Source: Aerococcus sanguinicola (GTDB taxonomy: Bacteria > Bacillota > Bacilli > Lactobacillales > Aerococcaceae). From it: a stretch of DNA of 64,000 nt. Positions 32,810 through 41,893 of the stretch are shown here, one piece after another; positions within the stretch are counted from its first letter, which is position 1, and the number at the start of each line of letters is the position of its first letter. The DNA lies in contig NZ_VYWO01000003.1 of NCBI RefSeq assembly GCF_008726925.1, positions 124,001 to 188,000 of the forward strand, given 5' to 3'. The notes under the pieces were generated by a model. It did not search any database and had not been told where the DNA came from. It saw nothing but the letters and a program-made list of their open reading frames with translations. The translations under genes were made by a program, and so were the position numbers.

Positions 32810-33574
32810 ATGGCCGATAAGAACTACCAAGTCTTCCAGGAGGTCTATGACCTACTCTTTGATAAGTCCCTCTATCCGGCTTGGGCGGACTTCTGCCAGG
32901 AGGCCTTAGACCGCTACCTGCCTGACCAAACTTCCTATCGACTCATGGATGTGGCCTGCGGGGACGGGGAGTTTGCCCTGGAGATGTTGGAGCGAGGCTT
33001 TGATGTCACAGGCTATGACCTGTCCGAAGAGATGGTAAGCCGGGCCCAGGAGCGCTTGGAGGAAGCAGGTTATCCCGGTCGGATCTACCAGGGCAATATG
33101 TTAGAAGACCAGGCAGTCAGTGGCTTTGACCTGGTGACCCTCTTTTGCGACAGCCTCTGCTACTTGGAAAGTCCAGAAGAGCTGGCTCAGTGCTTTGCGG
33201 CCCAGGCAAGCCTTTTACAAGCAGGCGGCCTCTTTATCTTTGATATTCATTCGGCTTATCAGATGAACCAAGTCTACCCAGGCTACCAGTATATTGAAGA
33301 ATGGGACGATGCGGTCTTTACCTGGCGGAGCGAACAGCTTCGGGGGGAGGGGACCATCGACCATGTCTTGAATATTTTTGTGGAAGATCCCCAAACGGGC
33401 AGCTATGACCGCCATGAGGAGCTCCACCGGGAACAAATTTTTCCTTTATCAGTCTACCAAGACCTGCTCCAAGCGGCGGGCTTTGTTGATGTGAAGCTTA
33501 CGGCGGACTTCGCCTTTGAAGCGCCTGGGCCTGAGAGTCAGCGGCTCTTCTTTACTTGTGTGAAGGGGGAATAG
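32810..33574 (+). CDS. Class I SAM-dependent methyltransferase
   Basis: A 254-aa protein with SAM motif I LMDVACGDGEFALEM, motif II FDVTGYDLSEEMVSRA, and DLVTLFCDSLCYLESPEEL as the motif IV region. The substrate is unknown. It lies 1 base after rsfS and 1 base before tmcAL, the usual place in Firmicutes for this uncharacterised methyltransferase, so a tRNA or ribosome link is plausible but unproven. Confidence 0.85.
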   Translation: MADKNYQVFQEVYDLLFDKSLYPAWADFCQEALDRYLPDQTSYRLMDVACGDGEFALEMLERGFDVTGYDLSEEMVSRAQERLEEAGYPGRIYQGNMLEDQAVSGFDLVTLFCDSLCYLESPEELAQCFAAQASLLQAGGLFIFDIHSAYQMNQVYPGYQYIEEWDDAVFTWRSEQLRGEGTIDHVLNIFVEDPQTGSYDRHEELHREQIFPLSVYQDLLQAAGFVDVKLTADFAFEAPGPESQRLFFTCVKGE

Positions 33575-33575
33575 G

Positions 33576-34781
33576 ATGCGTGCGTGTGGCGTGATTGCAG
33601 AGTGGAATCCATTCCACAATGGCCATGCCTACCTCTTGCAGGAGGCACGAAGGCAGAGCCAGGCCGACCTGGTCGTGGCCGTGATGAGCGGCAACTACTG
33701 CCAGCGGGGGGAGCCAGCCATTGCCTCCAAGTGGGACCGGGCCTATGCTGCCCTAGCCAATGGGGCCGACCTGGTCGTGGAACTCCCGGTTTGGTGGGCC
33801 AGCCAGTCCGCTAATTATTTTTCCCAGGCCGCCCTCGCTTATCTCAGGGCCCTGGGCTGCCAGGACCTAGCCTTCGGGGTAGAAACAGCCGATTTTGAGC
33901 CCTATCTTTACTTTGCTTCTTGGCTGGCCCAGCACCCAGAAGCCCTAGACCAGGCTCGGCAAGCGGTGAGCCAGGCCAAGGCCAGTCATGCGGACCAAGA
34001 ACTGACCGCTTGGGCCTATTTACTGGACCAGGAGGAAGACCTAGCAGGAATCCACTTAGACTTCGAGGGCCAGAGCAATAGCCTCCTCGCCATGGTCTAT
34101 GCCTTGACCATTTACCGGGAGGACTTGCCTCTGACCCCCCATCCCATTCAAAGGCAGGGGGATGGCCACCGGCAGGACCAAGCGGTGGACCAACACTTTG
34201 TCTCTGGGACCTATTTAAGGCAGGCCCTCCAAGCCGGGGCGGTGGACGACTTAGCCGCCTATATGCCGGAAGAGATGCTGTCAGCCTTGGCCGGGCAGGC
34301 ACACTGGCCCCGCCTTGAGGGCCTCTACCCCTATATTCGCTATTTACTTCTGGTCCAGGACCGGGAGACTTTAGCTCGAATCCATCTGATGGCAGGCGGG
34401 ATCGAGGGGCGCTTGCAAGACTTGGCGCACAAGCACAAGAATTTGACGGATTTCCTAGCCAGTGCCCAGACCCGGTCCTGGCCGGTCTTGCGGCTCCAGC
34501 GCCTGCTCCTTATGTTGGCCCTGCAAGTTTCCAAAGCCCAGATCCAAAGCCTCCACCAGGGTCCCCAGCCCCTTTTCTTATTGGCTGCCAACCAGGCAGG
34601 CCGCGCCTATTGCCGGGAGATGAAGAAGCACTTACCCGCTAACTTTCGCTGGATTGGGCGAGTGGACCGAAAAGTGGCTCAGACCTGGCCCGAGTGGCTG
34701 GCAGCTGACCGCATCTACAGCGACTACTTACTCCAGACAGACCGGGACGAGAACTTTGGGCGCTGGCCCCTCAGTCTTTAA
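33576..34781 (+). CDS. tmcAL: tRNA(Met) cytidine acetate ligase (TmcAL/YlbM)
   Basis: A 401-aa nucleotidyltransferase-fold protein. It starts with GVIAEWNPFHNGHAYLLQEAR, the HxGH active site, then VAVMSGNYCQRGEPAIASKW and DLVVELPVWWASQSANYF. The family activates acetate with ATP and forms N4-acetylcytidine at the wobble position of elongator tRNA-Met. It ends the yqeG-to-ylbM operon. Confidence 0.88.
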   Translation: MRACGVIAEWNPFHNGHAYLLQEARRQSQADLVVAVMSGNYCQRGEPAIASKWDRAYAALANGADLVVELPVWWASQSANYFSQAALAYLRALGCQDLAFGVETADFEPYLYFASWLAQHPEALDQARQAVSQAKASHADQELTAWAYLLDQEEDLAGIHLDFEGQSNSLLAMVYALTIYREDLPLTPHPIQRQGDGHRQDQAVDQHFVSGTYLRQALQAGAVDDLAAYMPEEMLSALAGQAHWPRLEGLYPYIRYLLLVQDRETLARIHLMAGGIEGRLQDLAHKHKNLTDFLASAQTRSWPVLRLQRLLLMLALQVSKAQIQSLHQGPQPLFLLAANQAGRAYCREMKKHLPANFRWIGRVDRKVAQTWPEWLAADRIYSDYLLQTDRDENFGRWPLSL

Positions 34782-34837
34782 AAAATAATCATAGAAAGGG
34801 AGCAAGAAGAAAAAAATGACTTGTCAAGGAAATATCA

Positions 34838-34866
34838 TTGACAAATGTCTGATGAGTCGGTATAAT
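34838..34866 (+). promoter_or_regulatory. Sigma-A promoter of yceD-rpmF
   Basis: TTGACA (34838-34843), 17 bases, TATAAT (34861-34866): a consensus promoter 29 bases before the start codon. Confidence 0.88.
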
Positions 34867-34894
34867 TTTTCTTGTTGCTTAATGGTGGTCAATC

Positions 34895-35446
34895 ATGAAA
34901 TGGTCATTTCAAGAATTACGAATTCAGGCGCAAGACCCTCTAGCTATCCATACTAGCATCGAAATCTCCGATGAGATGCAGGAACGTAGCGATGAGATCC
35001 TAGCCATGTCGCCCGTTAAGGTTGACGGCTTCGTGATTTATGAAGAGGCAACTGTATTGGCACAATTGCAAATAGCATTAGATGTGACGCTACCATCTTC
35101 ACGATCCTTAGAGCCTGTCAATGTGTCGATGGCCTTTCCCATTAATGAGCGTTACTTGCCTAAGGGCATGGAAACAGATATCATTGATGAAGAGGCGGTT
35201 CTACAAATTGAAGTTGAAGGGAATTCAGTCGATCTCACACGAGCGATTGAAGACAACATCTTGCTCCATTTGCCGCAACAGCGCTTAACAGCGGAAGAAG
35301 CAGAGGAGCAAGAGCTTCCAATGGGCAAGGACTGGGATATGATGACGGAGGATTCTTACCGCTCAAGTCTTAAGGGCGAGGAAAAAATCGATCCGCGCCT
35401 TGCAAAGCTGAAGGACTTGTTTGCTGATGAAGCGTCTGAAGATTAA
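34895..35446 (+). CDS. YceD family (DUF177) protein
   Basis: A 183-aa protein with the DUF177 layout: N-terminal KWSFQELRIQA, a central DVTLPSSRSLEPVNV-like strand region, and a C-terminal motif with LPMGKDWDMMTE and IDPRLAKLKDLF. YceD genes precede rpmF in most bacteria and have been linked to 23S rRNA processing. It is 24 bases before rpmF and shares a strong promoter. Confidence 0.9.
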   Translation: MKWSFQELRIQAQDPLAIHTSIEISDEMQERSDEILAMSPVKVDGFVIYEEATVLAQLQIALDVTLPSSRSLEPVNVSMAFPINERYLPKGMETDIIDEEAVLQIEVEGNSVDLTRAIEDNILLHLPQQRLTAEEAEEQELPMGKDWDMMTEDSYRSSLKGEEKIDPRLAKLKDLFADEASED

Positions 35447-35470
35447 ATGACGATATAGGAGGTGTGAATG

Positions 35471-35656
35471 ATGGCAGTACCAAAGCGTAAAACATCAAAA
35501 GCAAAGAAACGTTCACGTCGTACACATTATAAATTAAACGTACCTGGCATGAACGAATGCCCTAACTGCGGCGAATTACGTAAATCACATCACGTATGCC
35601 CAGCATGCGGTTACTACAACGGTAAAGATGTGATGACTGAAGAAGCAGCTGAATAA
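35471..35656 (+). CDS. rpmF: 50S ribosomal protein L32
   Basis: A 61-aa basic protein, [20 protein letters not shown], with a zinc ribbon [20 protein letters not shown] (CxxC...CxxC). The start at the second ATG (35471) gives the conserved [10 protein letters not shown] end. The codons are those of highly expressed genes. The zinc-binding form suggests no zinc-responsive replacement is needed here, although a second rpmF elsewhere cannot be excluded. Confidence 0.97.
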   Translation: MAVPKRKTSKAKKRSRRTHYKLNVPGMNECPNCGELRKSHHVCPACGYYNGKDVMTEEAAE

Positions 35657-35666
35657 GTTGATGAGA

Positions 35667-35694
35667 AAGGTTGGGACCCCCAACCTTTTTTTTG
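35667..35694 (+). terminator. Terminator of rpmF
   Basis: AAGGTTGGG, a short A/C loop, CCCAACCTT and T8. Confidence 0.92.
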
Positions 35695-35697
35695 TTA

Positions 35698-36075
35698 GGG
35701 TGAGAGGGCGCGCGGTTAGTTTCCTTTCACTGGAGCAAGTCACCAGAGCAGTCAGAAGGACTGCGGCGGAGACTTGTGAAGTGACAAGGAAGCTGCGCGA
35801 CCAAACCCGACTAGATAGGGTGTGAGCAAGAACGCTTAGAAAGGGATGACTGGAGGCAAAGGGGAAAAGAGCGGCTGTAAGTCGATCATTCCACTTTGCT
35901 GAAGTCACTCCCTTTCTGCTCTTGCGAACCCGACTACAGGGTGTGAGAGGATGCGGGAGAAAGGGACCTCTGGAGTAAAGGGCTAGAGAAGGCTGAGGGC
36001 CTTCGAAAGCCCTTTGCGAAGAGGAGCCCTTTCTGCATCCTCGAACCCAACTACAGGGTGTGAGGGTTAGCGGCC
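35698..36075 (+). repeat. Type I hairpin-unit cluster F (three complete, one partial)
   Basis: Units are 35698-35813 (GCGCGC subtype, P5 CAAGTCACC, P6 GCAGTC/GACTGC), 35818-35936 (CAAGAAC/GCTCTTG P2, AGAAAGGGA P3), 35939-36053 (AGGATGC P2, AGAAAGGG P3, apical AAGGCTGAGGGCCTT) and the left end 36056-36075. The sense is that of rpmF, starting just after its terminator. The second unit has mismatches in P2 and P5, so it is drifting. Confidence 0.88.
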
Positions 36076-36240
36076 AACTATCCAACACTCAAACAGAAGC
36101 CCCAAGTGTGGCTTCACCCCGCGCAAGCCCCAAACACAGTCCCCACGTGTGGCTTTACAAGGCGAGCTTATGAGCAAGCCTCCGGACTAAGGAAGCCAAT
36201 CGCATAAAAGGGCTGACAGACTTTTGCCACATTCCTTAGG
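36076..36240 (-). repeat. Short CACTC hairpin repeats and a type II fragment
   Basis: On the minus strand two related ~42-base stretches (AAGCCACACGTGGGG..TGTTTG and AAGCCACACTTGGGGCTTCT..GTTTGAGTGTTGG) resemble the pair at 55390-55475. GGAATGTGGCAAAAGTCTGTC (36234 down to 36214) resembles the type II left end. No gene is seen. Confidence 0.5.
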
Positions 36241-36282
36241 AAAAGTATGCTAAAATAAAAGAAAAAAGACGGGGTGTTGCTA

Positions 36283-36660
36283 ATGGAAGCTTTTACTTGG
36301 TTTGAAATTATACTCTATATCCTTCCCATCCTTACCATTATTCTGGTGGCTAAATATGGGAAGCCTTATTTGACGGATGGCAAGCACATTAACTTAGTAG
36401 TGATCGATGTGGTCCATCCTATTCTCTGGCTCTGCTTCCACCTCGTTTCCCAATTGGTCCTGCACTGGTCCTTCCTACCCATCGTCTTAGCCATTGTTTC
36501 CGTGCTAGCCCTGGCAATTCTCGCTATCCAGTTTCGGGACAATTTGCCTTTTACACCGGGACGTTTTCTCCGTCGCCTGTCGAATTTGAGCTTTATTATC
36601 GTTTTTTTACTTTATTACGGCTTTGTCTTCTACCGCATCTTTGCCTTGATCTTTGCCTAG
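36283..36660 (+). CDS. DUF3397 membrane protein
   Basis: A 125-aa integral membrane protein with four hydrophobic helices (about residues 6-22, 42-60, 66-84, 101-122) and the conserved start of a DUF3397 protein (LYILPILTIILVAKY). It regularly precedes mraZ in Lactobacillales; the function is unknown. ATG 36283 is 8 bases after GGGG; the GTG at 36274 is less likely. Confidence 0.8.
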   Translation: MEAFTWFEIILYILPILTIILVAKYGKPYLTDGKHINLVVIDVVHPILWLCFHLVSQLVLHWSFLPIVLAIVSVLALAILAIQFRDNLPFTPGRFLRRLSNLSFIIVFLLYYGFVFYRIFALIFA

Positions 36661-36708
36661 ACCCATCAGTTTAAAAGCTCATCTCAACAAGTAAATATAA
36701 TCCTCACT

Positions 36709-36757
36709 AGTCTCCGACCAAGTAGCTCAAATGCTGCTCGGTCGGGGGCTTTTTTTG
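36709..36757 (+). terminator. Terminator before mraZ
   Basis: AGTCTCCGACCAAGTAGC pairs with GCTGCTCGGTCGGGGGCT (some G-T) and is followed by T7, separating the DUF3397 gene from the dcw cluster. Confidence 0.85.
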
Positions 36758-36813
36758 TTTCTTGCCCCTCAAACTTTAAACTTTTGTTTAGTCTCTTCCC
36801 TAAAGGGGAAAAA

Positions 36814-36853
36814 TTGTGGAGAATTGTGGTGCAAAGTGGTAGATTATGGTAAA
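36814..36853 (+). promoter_or_regulatory. MraZ operator: four direct repeats of 10 bp
   Basis: TTGTGGAGAA, TTGTGGTGCA, AAGTGGTAGA and TTATGGTAAA are head-to-tail with the core TGG every 10 bases. MraZ boxes in other bacteria are direct repeats of TGG-type cores at this period. It lies 75 bases before mraZ, so autoregulation of the division cluster is expected. Confidence 0.85.
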
Positions 36854-36927
36854 CTTAACTTACTTTAGAAGTTAAATGGCTGAGAAGAGGCTTTAAAAAA
36901 TGGGCTGAGGCTAAGGGTGACGATAAG

Positions 36928-37359
36928 ATGTTAATGGGCGAGTACAAACATAATATCGATAGCAAGGGTCGTCTAATTATTCCAGCGAAATTGCGGGAAG
37001 AATTAGGGGAGCTTTTTGTGCTTACCCGGGGCCTGGATGCCTGTATCTTCGCCTATCCCTTAGCCAGTTGGGAACAGATCCAGGCTAAATTAAAGGACCT
37101 GCCCCTAGTCAAACGCCAAGCCCGGGCCTTCACTCGCTTCTTCTATTCTGCAGCGGTGGAAGTGTCTGTCGACAAGCAGGGCCGGGTCAACATTCCCCAG
37201 GTCTTGCTCGACCATGCCCAGATTGATAAGGCCTGCCAAATTGTTGGCGTGATGGACCGGGTGGAAATTTGGTCGGCTGAAACCTGGCAGGCCTACCAGG
37301 ATGACCTGGATGATAGCTTTGAAGATATTGCTGAAGAATTATTTGACTTAGGTTTATAG
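36928..37359 (+). CDS. mraZ: Transcriptional regulator MraZ
   Basis: A 143-aa protein with two SpoVT/AbrB-like domains: [24 protein letters not shown] and [18 protein letters not shown]. It is the first gene of the division and cell-wall cluster and a likely autorepressor acting on the repeats at 36814. ATG 36928 and ATG 36934 are both possible. Confidence 0.95.
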   Translation: MLMGEYKHNIDSKGRLIIPAKLREELGELFVLTRGLDACIFAYPLASWEQIQAKLKDLPLVKRQARAFTRFFYSAAVEVSVDKQGRVNIPQVLLDHAQIDKACQIVGVMDRVEIWSAETWQAYQDDLDDSFEDIAEELFDLGL

Positions 37360-37373
37360 AAGGAGGTCCTAGG

Positions 37374-38330
37374 GTGACAGAAGACTTTAAACATATTACC
37401 GTGCTCCGTGAAGAAAGCGTGGAGGCCCTGCAAGTGAAGGCAGATGGCATCTATGTGGATTGTACCTTGGGCGGTGGGGGCCATAGCCAGCTCATCTTGG
37501 ACCGCTTGTCTGACCAGGGGCGACTCTATGCCTTTGACCAAGACCTGACTGCTATCCAGCATGCAGAAGATCGTTTCGCTGAGGAGATTGCCCAGGGCAA
37601 GCTCCACTTGATCCACCGCAATTTCCGCTATATCAAGGAAGAATTGGCGGACTTAGGTGTTCATGGTGTGGATGGGGTCCTCTATGACCTGGGCGTGTCC
37701 TCGCCCCAGTTGGACCAAGTCGACCGGGGCTTTAGCTACCACCAGAATGCGCCCCTGGATATGCGGATGGACCAGACAGCTGACTTGACGGCCGAAGAGG
37801 TGGTCAATGATTGGTCTTATGACCAGCTGGTTAAGATCTTCTACCGCTATGGTGAGGAGAAATTCGCCAAGCAGATTGCCCGCCAGATTGAGCATCGCCG
37901 CCAGGACCACCGGATCAAGGAGACGGCGGAGTTGGTCGAACTGATCAAAGAAGGCATTCCCGCTCCCGCCCGGCGCAAGGGGGGGCACCCGGCCAAACGG
38001 GTCTTCCAAGCCATCCGGATTGCGGTGAATGATGAACTTGGGGCGGTAGAAGATTCCCTAGAGGCGGCCTTGGACTTGCTCAAGCTTGGCGGCCGTATTT
38101 CCTGCATTAGCTTCCAATCCCTAGAGGACCGGATCGCTAAGCAGCTCTTCAAGGACGCTTCTACCGTTGACCAACCCCCAGCTAATATCCCCATCCTCGC
38201 CCAAGACCTAGAAGAAGCCTCTTACCGCTTAATTACCCGCAAGCCCATCTATCCTTCTAAGGAAGAATTGGCCCATAATTCGCGGGCCCAGAGCGCTAAA
38301 TTGCGCGTTATCGAAAGAATCCATAACTAA
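37374..38330 (+). CDS. rsmH: 16S rRNA (cytosine-1402 N4) methyltransferase
   Basis: A 318-aa MraW/RsmH enzyme with [18 protein letters not shown] as the SAM motif, [15 protein letters not shown], and the family end [13 protein letters not shown]. It starts at GTG 37374, with AAGGAGG 7 bases upstream. It methylates C1402 in the ribosomal P site. 14 bases after mraZ. Confidence 0.95.
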   Translation: MTEDFKHITVLREESVEALQVKADGIYVDCTLGGGGHSQLILDRLSDQGRLYAFDQDLTAIQHAEDRFAEEIAQGKLHLIHRNFRYIKEELADLGVHGVDGVLYDLGVSSPQLDQVDRGFSYHQNAPLDMRMDQTADLTAEEVVNDWSYDQLVKIFYRYGEEKFAKQIARQIEHRRQDHRIKETAELVELIKEGIPAPARRKGGHPAKRVFQAIRIAVNDELGAVEDSLEAALDLLKLGGRISCISFQSLEDRIAKQLFKDASTVDQPPANIPILAQDLEEASYRLITRKPIYPSKEELAHNSRAQSAKLRVIERIHN

Positions 38331-38355
38331 TCACACTCGTGAAGGGAGAAAAACA

Positions 38356-38772
38356 ATGGGACTCTTCGCACTAGACCCAGAACAAGTACATACCGCCTAT
38401 GCCATGCCAGCTGAGAAGGCAGCCCCCTTAAAAGACCAACCCGCTACCAGTCAGGGCCAGGTCCACTTGCTAGAGAAAACAAAACCGCAAGCCCAGAAAG
38501 GCTTCCTGACGACAGCTGATTGGATCAAGCTCGGCACCATGTTTTTGGTCACGGCTGCCTGCCTGATTTTTTTGGTCGGTAGCAAGGCCCAGTACATGCA
38601 GGCTGACCAGGAACTCAAGGGCATCCAAGCCCAAATTTCCGATGTGCAAAACAATAAAAATAATATCCAACAAAAGGTCAATGAACTCGGTAACTATGAC
38701 CGCGTGATGGAGGTTGCTAAAGACCAGGGTTTGACCATGGATGAAGATAATATAAGGAATGTGGAAGAATGA
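38356..38772 (+). CDS. ftsL: Cell division protein FtsL
   Basis: A 138-aa bitopic protein: a ~55-residue cytoplasmic part, one transmembrane helix (LGTMFLVTAACLIFLVG, about 59-75) and an extracellular coiled coil (ADQELKGIQAQISDVQNNKN). It is identified by plan and position between rsmH and the PBP gene. It works with DivIB and DivIC at the septum. The end overlaps pbp by 4 bases. Confidence 0.85.
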   Translation: MGLFALDPEQVHTAYAMPAEKAAPLKDQPATSQGQVHLLEKTKPQAQKGFLTTADWIKLGTMFLVTAACLIFLVGSKAQYMQADQELKGIQAQISDVQNNKNNIQQKVNELGNYDRVMEVAKDQGLTMDEDNIRNVEE

Positions 38773-40910
38773 GAACTAGTAAAGAGCAGAGAAAGCAGCG
38801 CCAGCAGTTTCTACATTGGATGCTCATTGCTGTGGCCGTCCTCTTCGCTAGCTTGATCTTGAGATTTGCCTTCGTGATGCTAGGCGGCCATGTGAACGGG
38901 GTTGACCTAGAGAAGAGCGCTCAAGCCATGTATCAACGAAGTAGTATCTTAACGGCTAAGCGGGGAACCATCTATGATATCGGTGGGAATCCCCTAGCCT
39001 TGGATGCTACTTCTTATTCATTGTATGCCGTCTTAACAGAAGCCTGGCAGGATGCGGAGCATGTGACGGACGAGACCCGGGACCACACGGCTGAGGTTTT
39101 GAGCCAGCATTTGGACCTGGACAAGGAAGAAATCTTAAAGATTCTCTCGACCAAGAATGTCAACCAGGTTGAATTCGGGAATGCCGGTTCTGACCTCTCC
39201 TATGCCCAGATGGATGCCATCCGCCAGGAAAATTTACCCGGTATTGAATTCCAAGAAACGCCCAGCCGCTCCTATCCTAATGGGGTCTTTGCCTCCCACT
39301 TGATTGGCTATGCCCAGTTCAAGCAAGCAGAGAATGCCATGGATGACCGCTTGGTGGGACAATTGGGCTTAGAGAAGAATAAGGACCAGGAACTCCAGGG
39401 CAAGAACGGCTATGTCAGCTTCAGTAAGGACAAGGAGACTGACCAAGAGAAGGAAGCAGCGGATGCCCAGATTGCGCCAGTCGATGGGCAGAACCTCTAT
39501 ACCACGCTGGATTCGCGCTTACAGACTTATTTAGAAACCCTGGTTAGCCAGGTGGATGAGACCTATAAGCCGGAGAATTTGACGGCCATGCTGGTCGATC
39601 CCAAGACGGGGAAGATTGCAGCAGCAACTCAGCGGCCGACCTTTAACCCGCAGACCCGGGAAGGCCTGGATACCATGTGGAAGAACCTGCTGGTGGAAGA
39701 ATCCTTTGAACCGGGTTCAACTATGAAGGTGCTCACCCTGGCAGCCGCCATTGAAGAAGGGGTCTTTGATCCCAATGCTCCCTACATGTCCGGTGCTATC
39801 AGCGTAGATGGCGGGGTCATTCGCGACTACAACCATGTCGGCTGGGGTGTGATTAGCCAGCTAGATGGGGTGGCCCGGTCTTCCAATGTCCTCTTCGTCC
39901 AATTGGTGGGGGACATGGGCTATGACCGTTGGAAGGAATACATGTACGAATTTGGGCTCATGCAGAAACCGAATTCTGTCTTCAAGGAAGAAGTTCCCGG
40001 CTCGATGTCCTATAATTATGAGATTGAGAAGGCCTCGACCAGCTTTGGCCAAGGGCTCCGTGTCACGCCTTGGCAAATGGTCCAAGCCTTCACGGCGATT
40101 GCCAATGGGGGCGAGATGATGCGTCTCCAAGTCATTGACCGGATGGAGAACAGCCAGGGCGACTTGGAAGTAGTTCAACCTGAGAAGATTGCAGCTCCTG
40201 TCTCTAAAGAAACCGCCCAAAGGACCCTCCAATACCTCCGCCGAGTGGTCGAAGACCCTCAAGGAACGGGTCAGATCTACGCGGTGGAAGGGACAGAGAT
40301 TGCCGCGAAGACAGGGACCGCTGAAATTTATGACACCGACAAACAAGCCTATCTGAGTGGCGGCTTTAACTACCTCTATTCAGTGGTTGGTTTTGCGCCG
40401 GCTGACAACCCGCAATACATCCTCTACCTCACCATTAAGAAACCGAAGATGGCCGGGGATGGCAAGCAACCCGCAGCCATGCTAGCGGATATCTTTGTTC
40501 CCCTATTAACACGGGCCTTGGATTATGCTAAGCTAGCTGAGACAGGAGGTTACGACCAGGCTGAGATGCTAGATGTGACTGGGAAGAATCCAGGCGCTGC
40601 CCAACAAGCCCTAGAGAGCCAAGGCTTCCTCAAGGTGGAGGTCCTAGGCAAGGGTAAGCAGGTGATCGACCAGTTCCCTAAAGCAGGAAGCAACTATTCC
40701 ATGGCTAAGAAGGTCTACCTCTTAACCGATGACGATGTGCGCCTGCCTGACTTTACGGGATTGAGCCGCAATGAGAGCGAAGCCTTAGCCCAGCTCCTCG
40801 GCATCCCCGTTCGGATTGAAGGCGAAGGCCTCGTCGTCGGTCAGAGTGTCGATGTTAACACGCCAATCGAAGCGGTTGACCAAGTCCTCCTCCAACTCCA
40901 ACAACCTTAA
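38769..40910 (+). CDS. pbp2X: Penicillin-binding protein 2X-like transpeptidase with PASTA domains
   Basis: A 713-aa class B PBP: an N-terminal membrane anchor (residues ~13-37), a pedestal dimerisation domain, a transpeptidase domain with SxxK in FEPGSTMKVLTL, SxN in RSSNVLFVQL and KTGT in AAKTGTAEI, then two PASTA domains in the last ~130 residues. It is the septal peptidoglycan transpeptidase working with FtsW, which is not in this cluster. The second PASTA begins VRLPDFTGLSRNES. Confidence 0.93.
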   Translation: MRTSKEQRKQRQQFLHWMLIAVAVLFASLILRFAFVMLGGHVNGVDLEKSAQAMYQRSSILTAKRGTIYDIGGNPLALDATSYSLYAVLTEAWQDAEHVTDETRDHTAEVLSQHLDLDKEEILKILSTKNVNQVEFGNAGSDLSYAQMDAIRQENLPGIEFQETPSRSYPNGVFASHLIGYAQFKQAENAMDDRLVGQLGLEKNKDQELQGKNGYVSFSKDKETDQEKEAADAQIAPVDGQNLYTTLDSRLQTYLETLVSQVDETYKPENLTAMLVDPKTGKIAAATQRPTFNPQTREGLDTMWKNLLVEESFEPGSTMKVLTLAAAIEEGVFDPNAPYMSGAISVDGGVIRDYNHVGWGVISQLDGVARSSNVLFVQLVGDMGYDRWKEYMYEFGLMQKPNSVFKEEVPGSMSYNYEIEKASTSFGQGLRVTPWQMVQAFTAIANGGEMMRLQVIDRMENSQGDLEVVQPEKIAAPVSKETAQRTLQYLRRVVEDPQGTGQIYAVEGTEIAAKTGTAEIYDTDKQAYLSGGFNYLYSVVGFAPADNPQYILYLTIKKPKMAGDGKQPAAMLADIFVPLLTRALDYAKLAETGGYDQAEMLDVTGKNPGAAQQALESQGFLKVEVLGKGKQVIDQFPKAGSNYSMAKKVYLLTDDDVRLPDFTGLSRNESEALAQLLGIPVRIEGEGLVVGQSVDVNTPIEAVDQVLLQLQQP

Positions 40911-40936
40911 GTGATACTAAATGAAAGGATTTCGAC

Positions 40937-41884
40937 ATGCTATTAAGTTTCATTTTCTGCTATGCCATTACCACCCTAGCCATGCCTTTCTTCATCAAGT
41001 ACATGCATAAGAAGCAATTTGGCCAGGCGATTCGTGAAGAAGGCCCGGCCTGGCACCAGGCTAAGTCTGGGACCCCTGCCATGGGCGGCCTGGTCTTCCT
41101 AGGGGCTAGCGTGCTGACGATTTTAATGATGAGTATTGTCCAACAGCATTGGTCTAATAGCGCCTGGGCCCTGGTGATTGCCCTGCTCTTCTTTGGCGGG
41201 ATCGGCTTTGCGGATGACTTTTTGAAGATTTTCAAGAAACAAAACGAAGGCTTGTCCTCCAAGCAAAAGTTTGTCCTCCAGCTCCTGGGCTCAGCCCTCA
41301 TGTCTTTTATCTTTGTGCTCTTCGGCCTGGAAGTAGAGCTTCCTATCTTCAACCTAGCCAGCTTGAGCCATCCTATCTTGATTTTTCTCTTTTTACTCTT
41401 TTGGATTACGGGCTTCTCTAATGCCTTTAACCTAACAGATGGTTTGGATGGCCTGTCATCGGGCTGTGGGATTATTTCCTTTATGGCTTACTTGGTTATG
41501 GCCCTTCAAGCAGGAGAGCAGGGGATCGCGCTCTTCTGCGTGACCATGATTGCGGCCCTGCTCGGCTTTATCCTCTTCAATGTGAAGCCAGCCAAGATCT
41601 TTATGGGGGATGTCGGCTCCCTCGCCCTAGGTGCCGTCCTAGCCGTCCTCTCTCTATTGATTGGGAACCCTTGGACCTTACTCTTTGCAGGCATTATTTA
41701 TGTGGCCGAAACAGCCAGCGTGATCTTGCAGGTGGCTTCCTTTAAACTGACAGGCAAGCGGATCTTTAAGATGAGCCCCATCCACCATCATTTTGAGATG
41801 CTGGGTTGGTCAGAGTGGAAGGTTGACCTGGTCTTCTGGGCTGTCCAACTTATCGGTGCTTTGATCGCCATTGCGATCTTCTAG
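40937..41884 (+). CDS. mraY: Phospho-N-acetylmuramoyl-pentapeptide transferase
   Basis: A 315-aa polytopic membrane enzyme making lipid I. The motifs are GTPAMGG near the N-terminus, FADDFLKI with the Asp pair, FNLTDGLDGL, IFMGDVGSLALG and MSPIHHHFE. Ten helices are expected. It is 9 bases before murD. Confidence 0.96.
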   Translation: MLLSFIFCYAITTLAMPFFIKYMHKKQFGQAIREEGPAWHQAKSGTPAMGGLVFLGASVLTILMMSIVQQHWSNSAWALVIALLFFGGIGFADDFLKIFKKQNEGLSSKQKFVLQLLGSALMSFIFVLFGLEVELPIFNLASLSHPILIFLFLLFWITGFSNAFNLTDGLDGLSSGCGIISFMAYLVMALQAGEQGIALFCVTMIAALLGFILFNVKPAKIFMGDVGSLALGAVLAVLSLLIGNPWTLLFAGIIYVAETASVILQVASFKLTGKRIFKMSPIHHHFEMLGWSEWKVDLVFWAVQLIGALIAIAIF

Positions 41885-41893
41885 GAGGAAATT

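Noticed and set aside
35585..36088. 167-aa minus-strand open frame
   Set aside because: It overlaps rpmF in antisense and continues through hairpin cluster F; composition follows the repeats.
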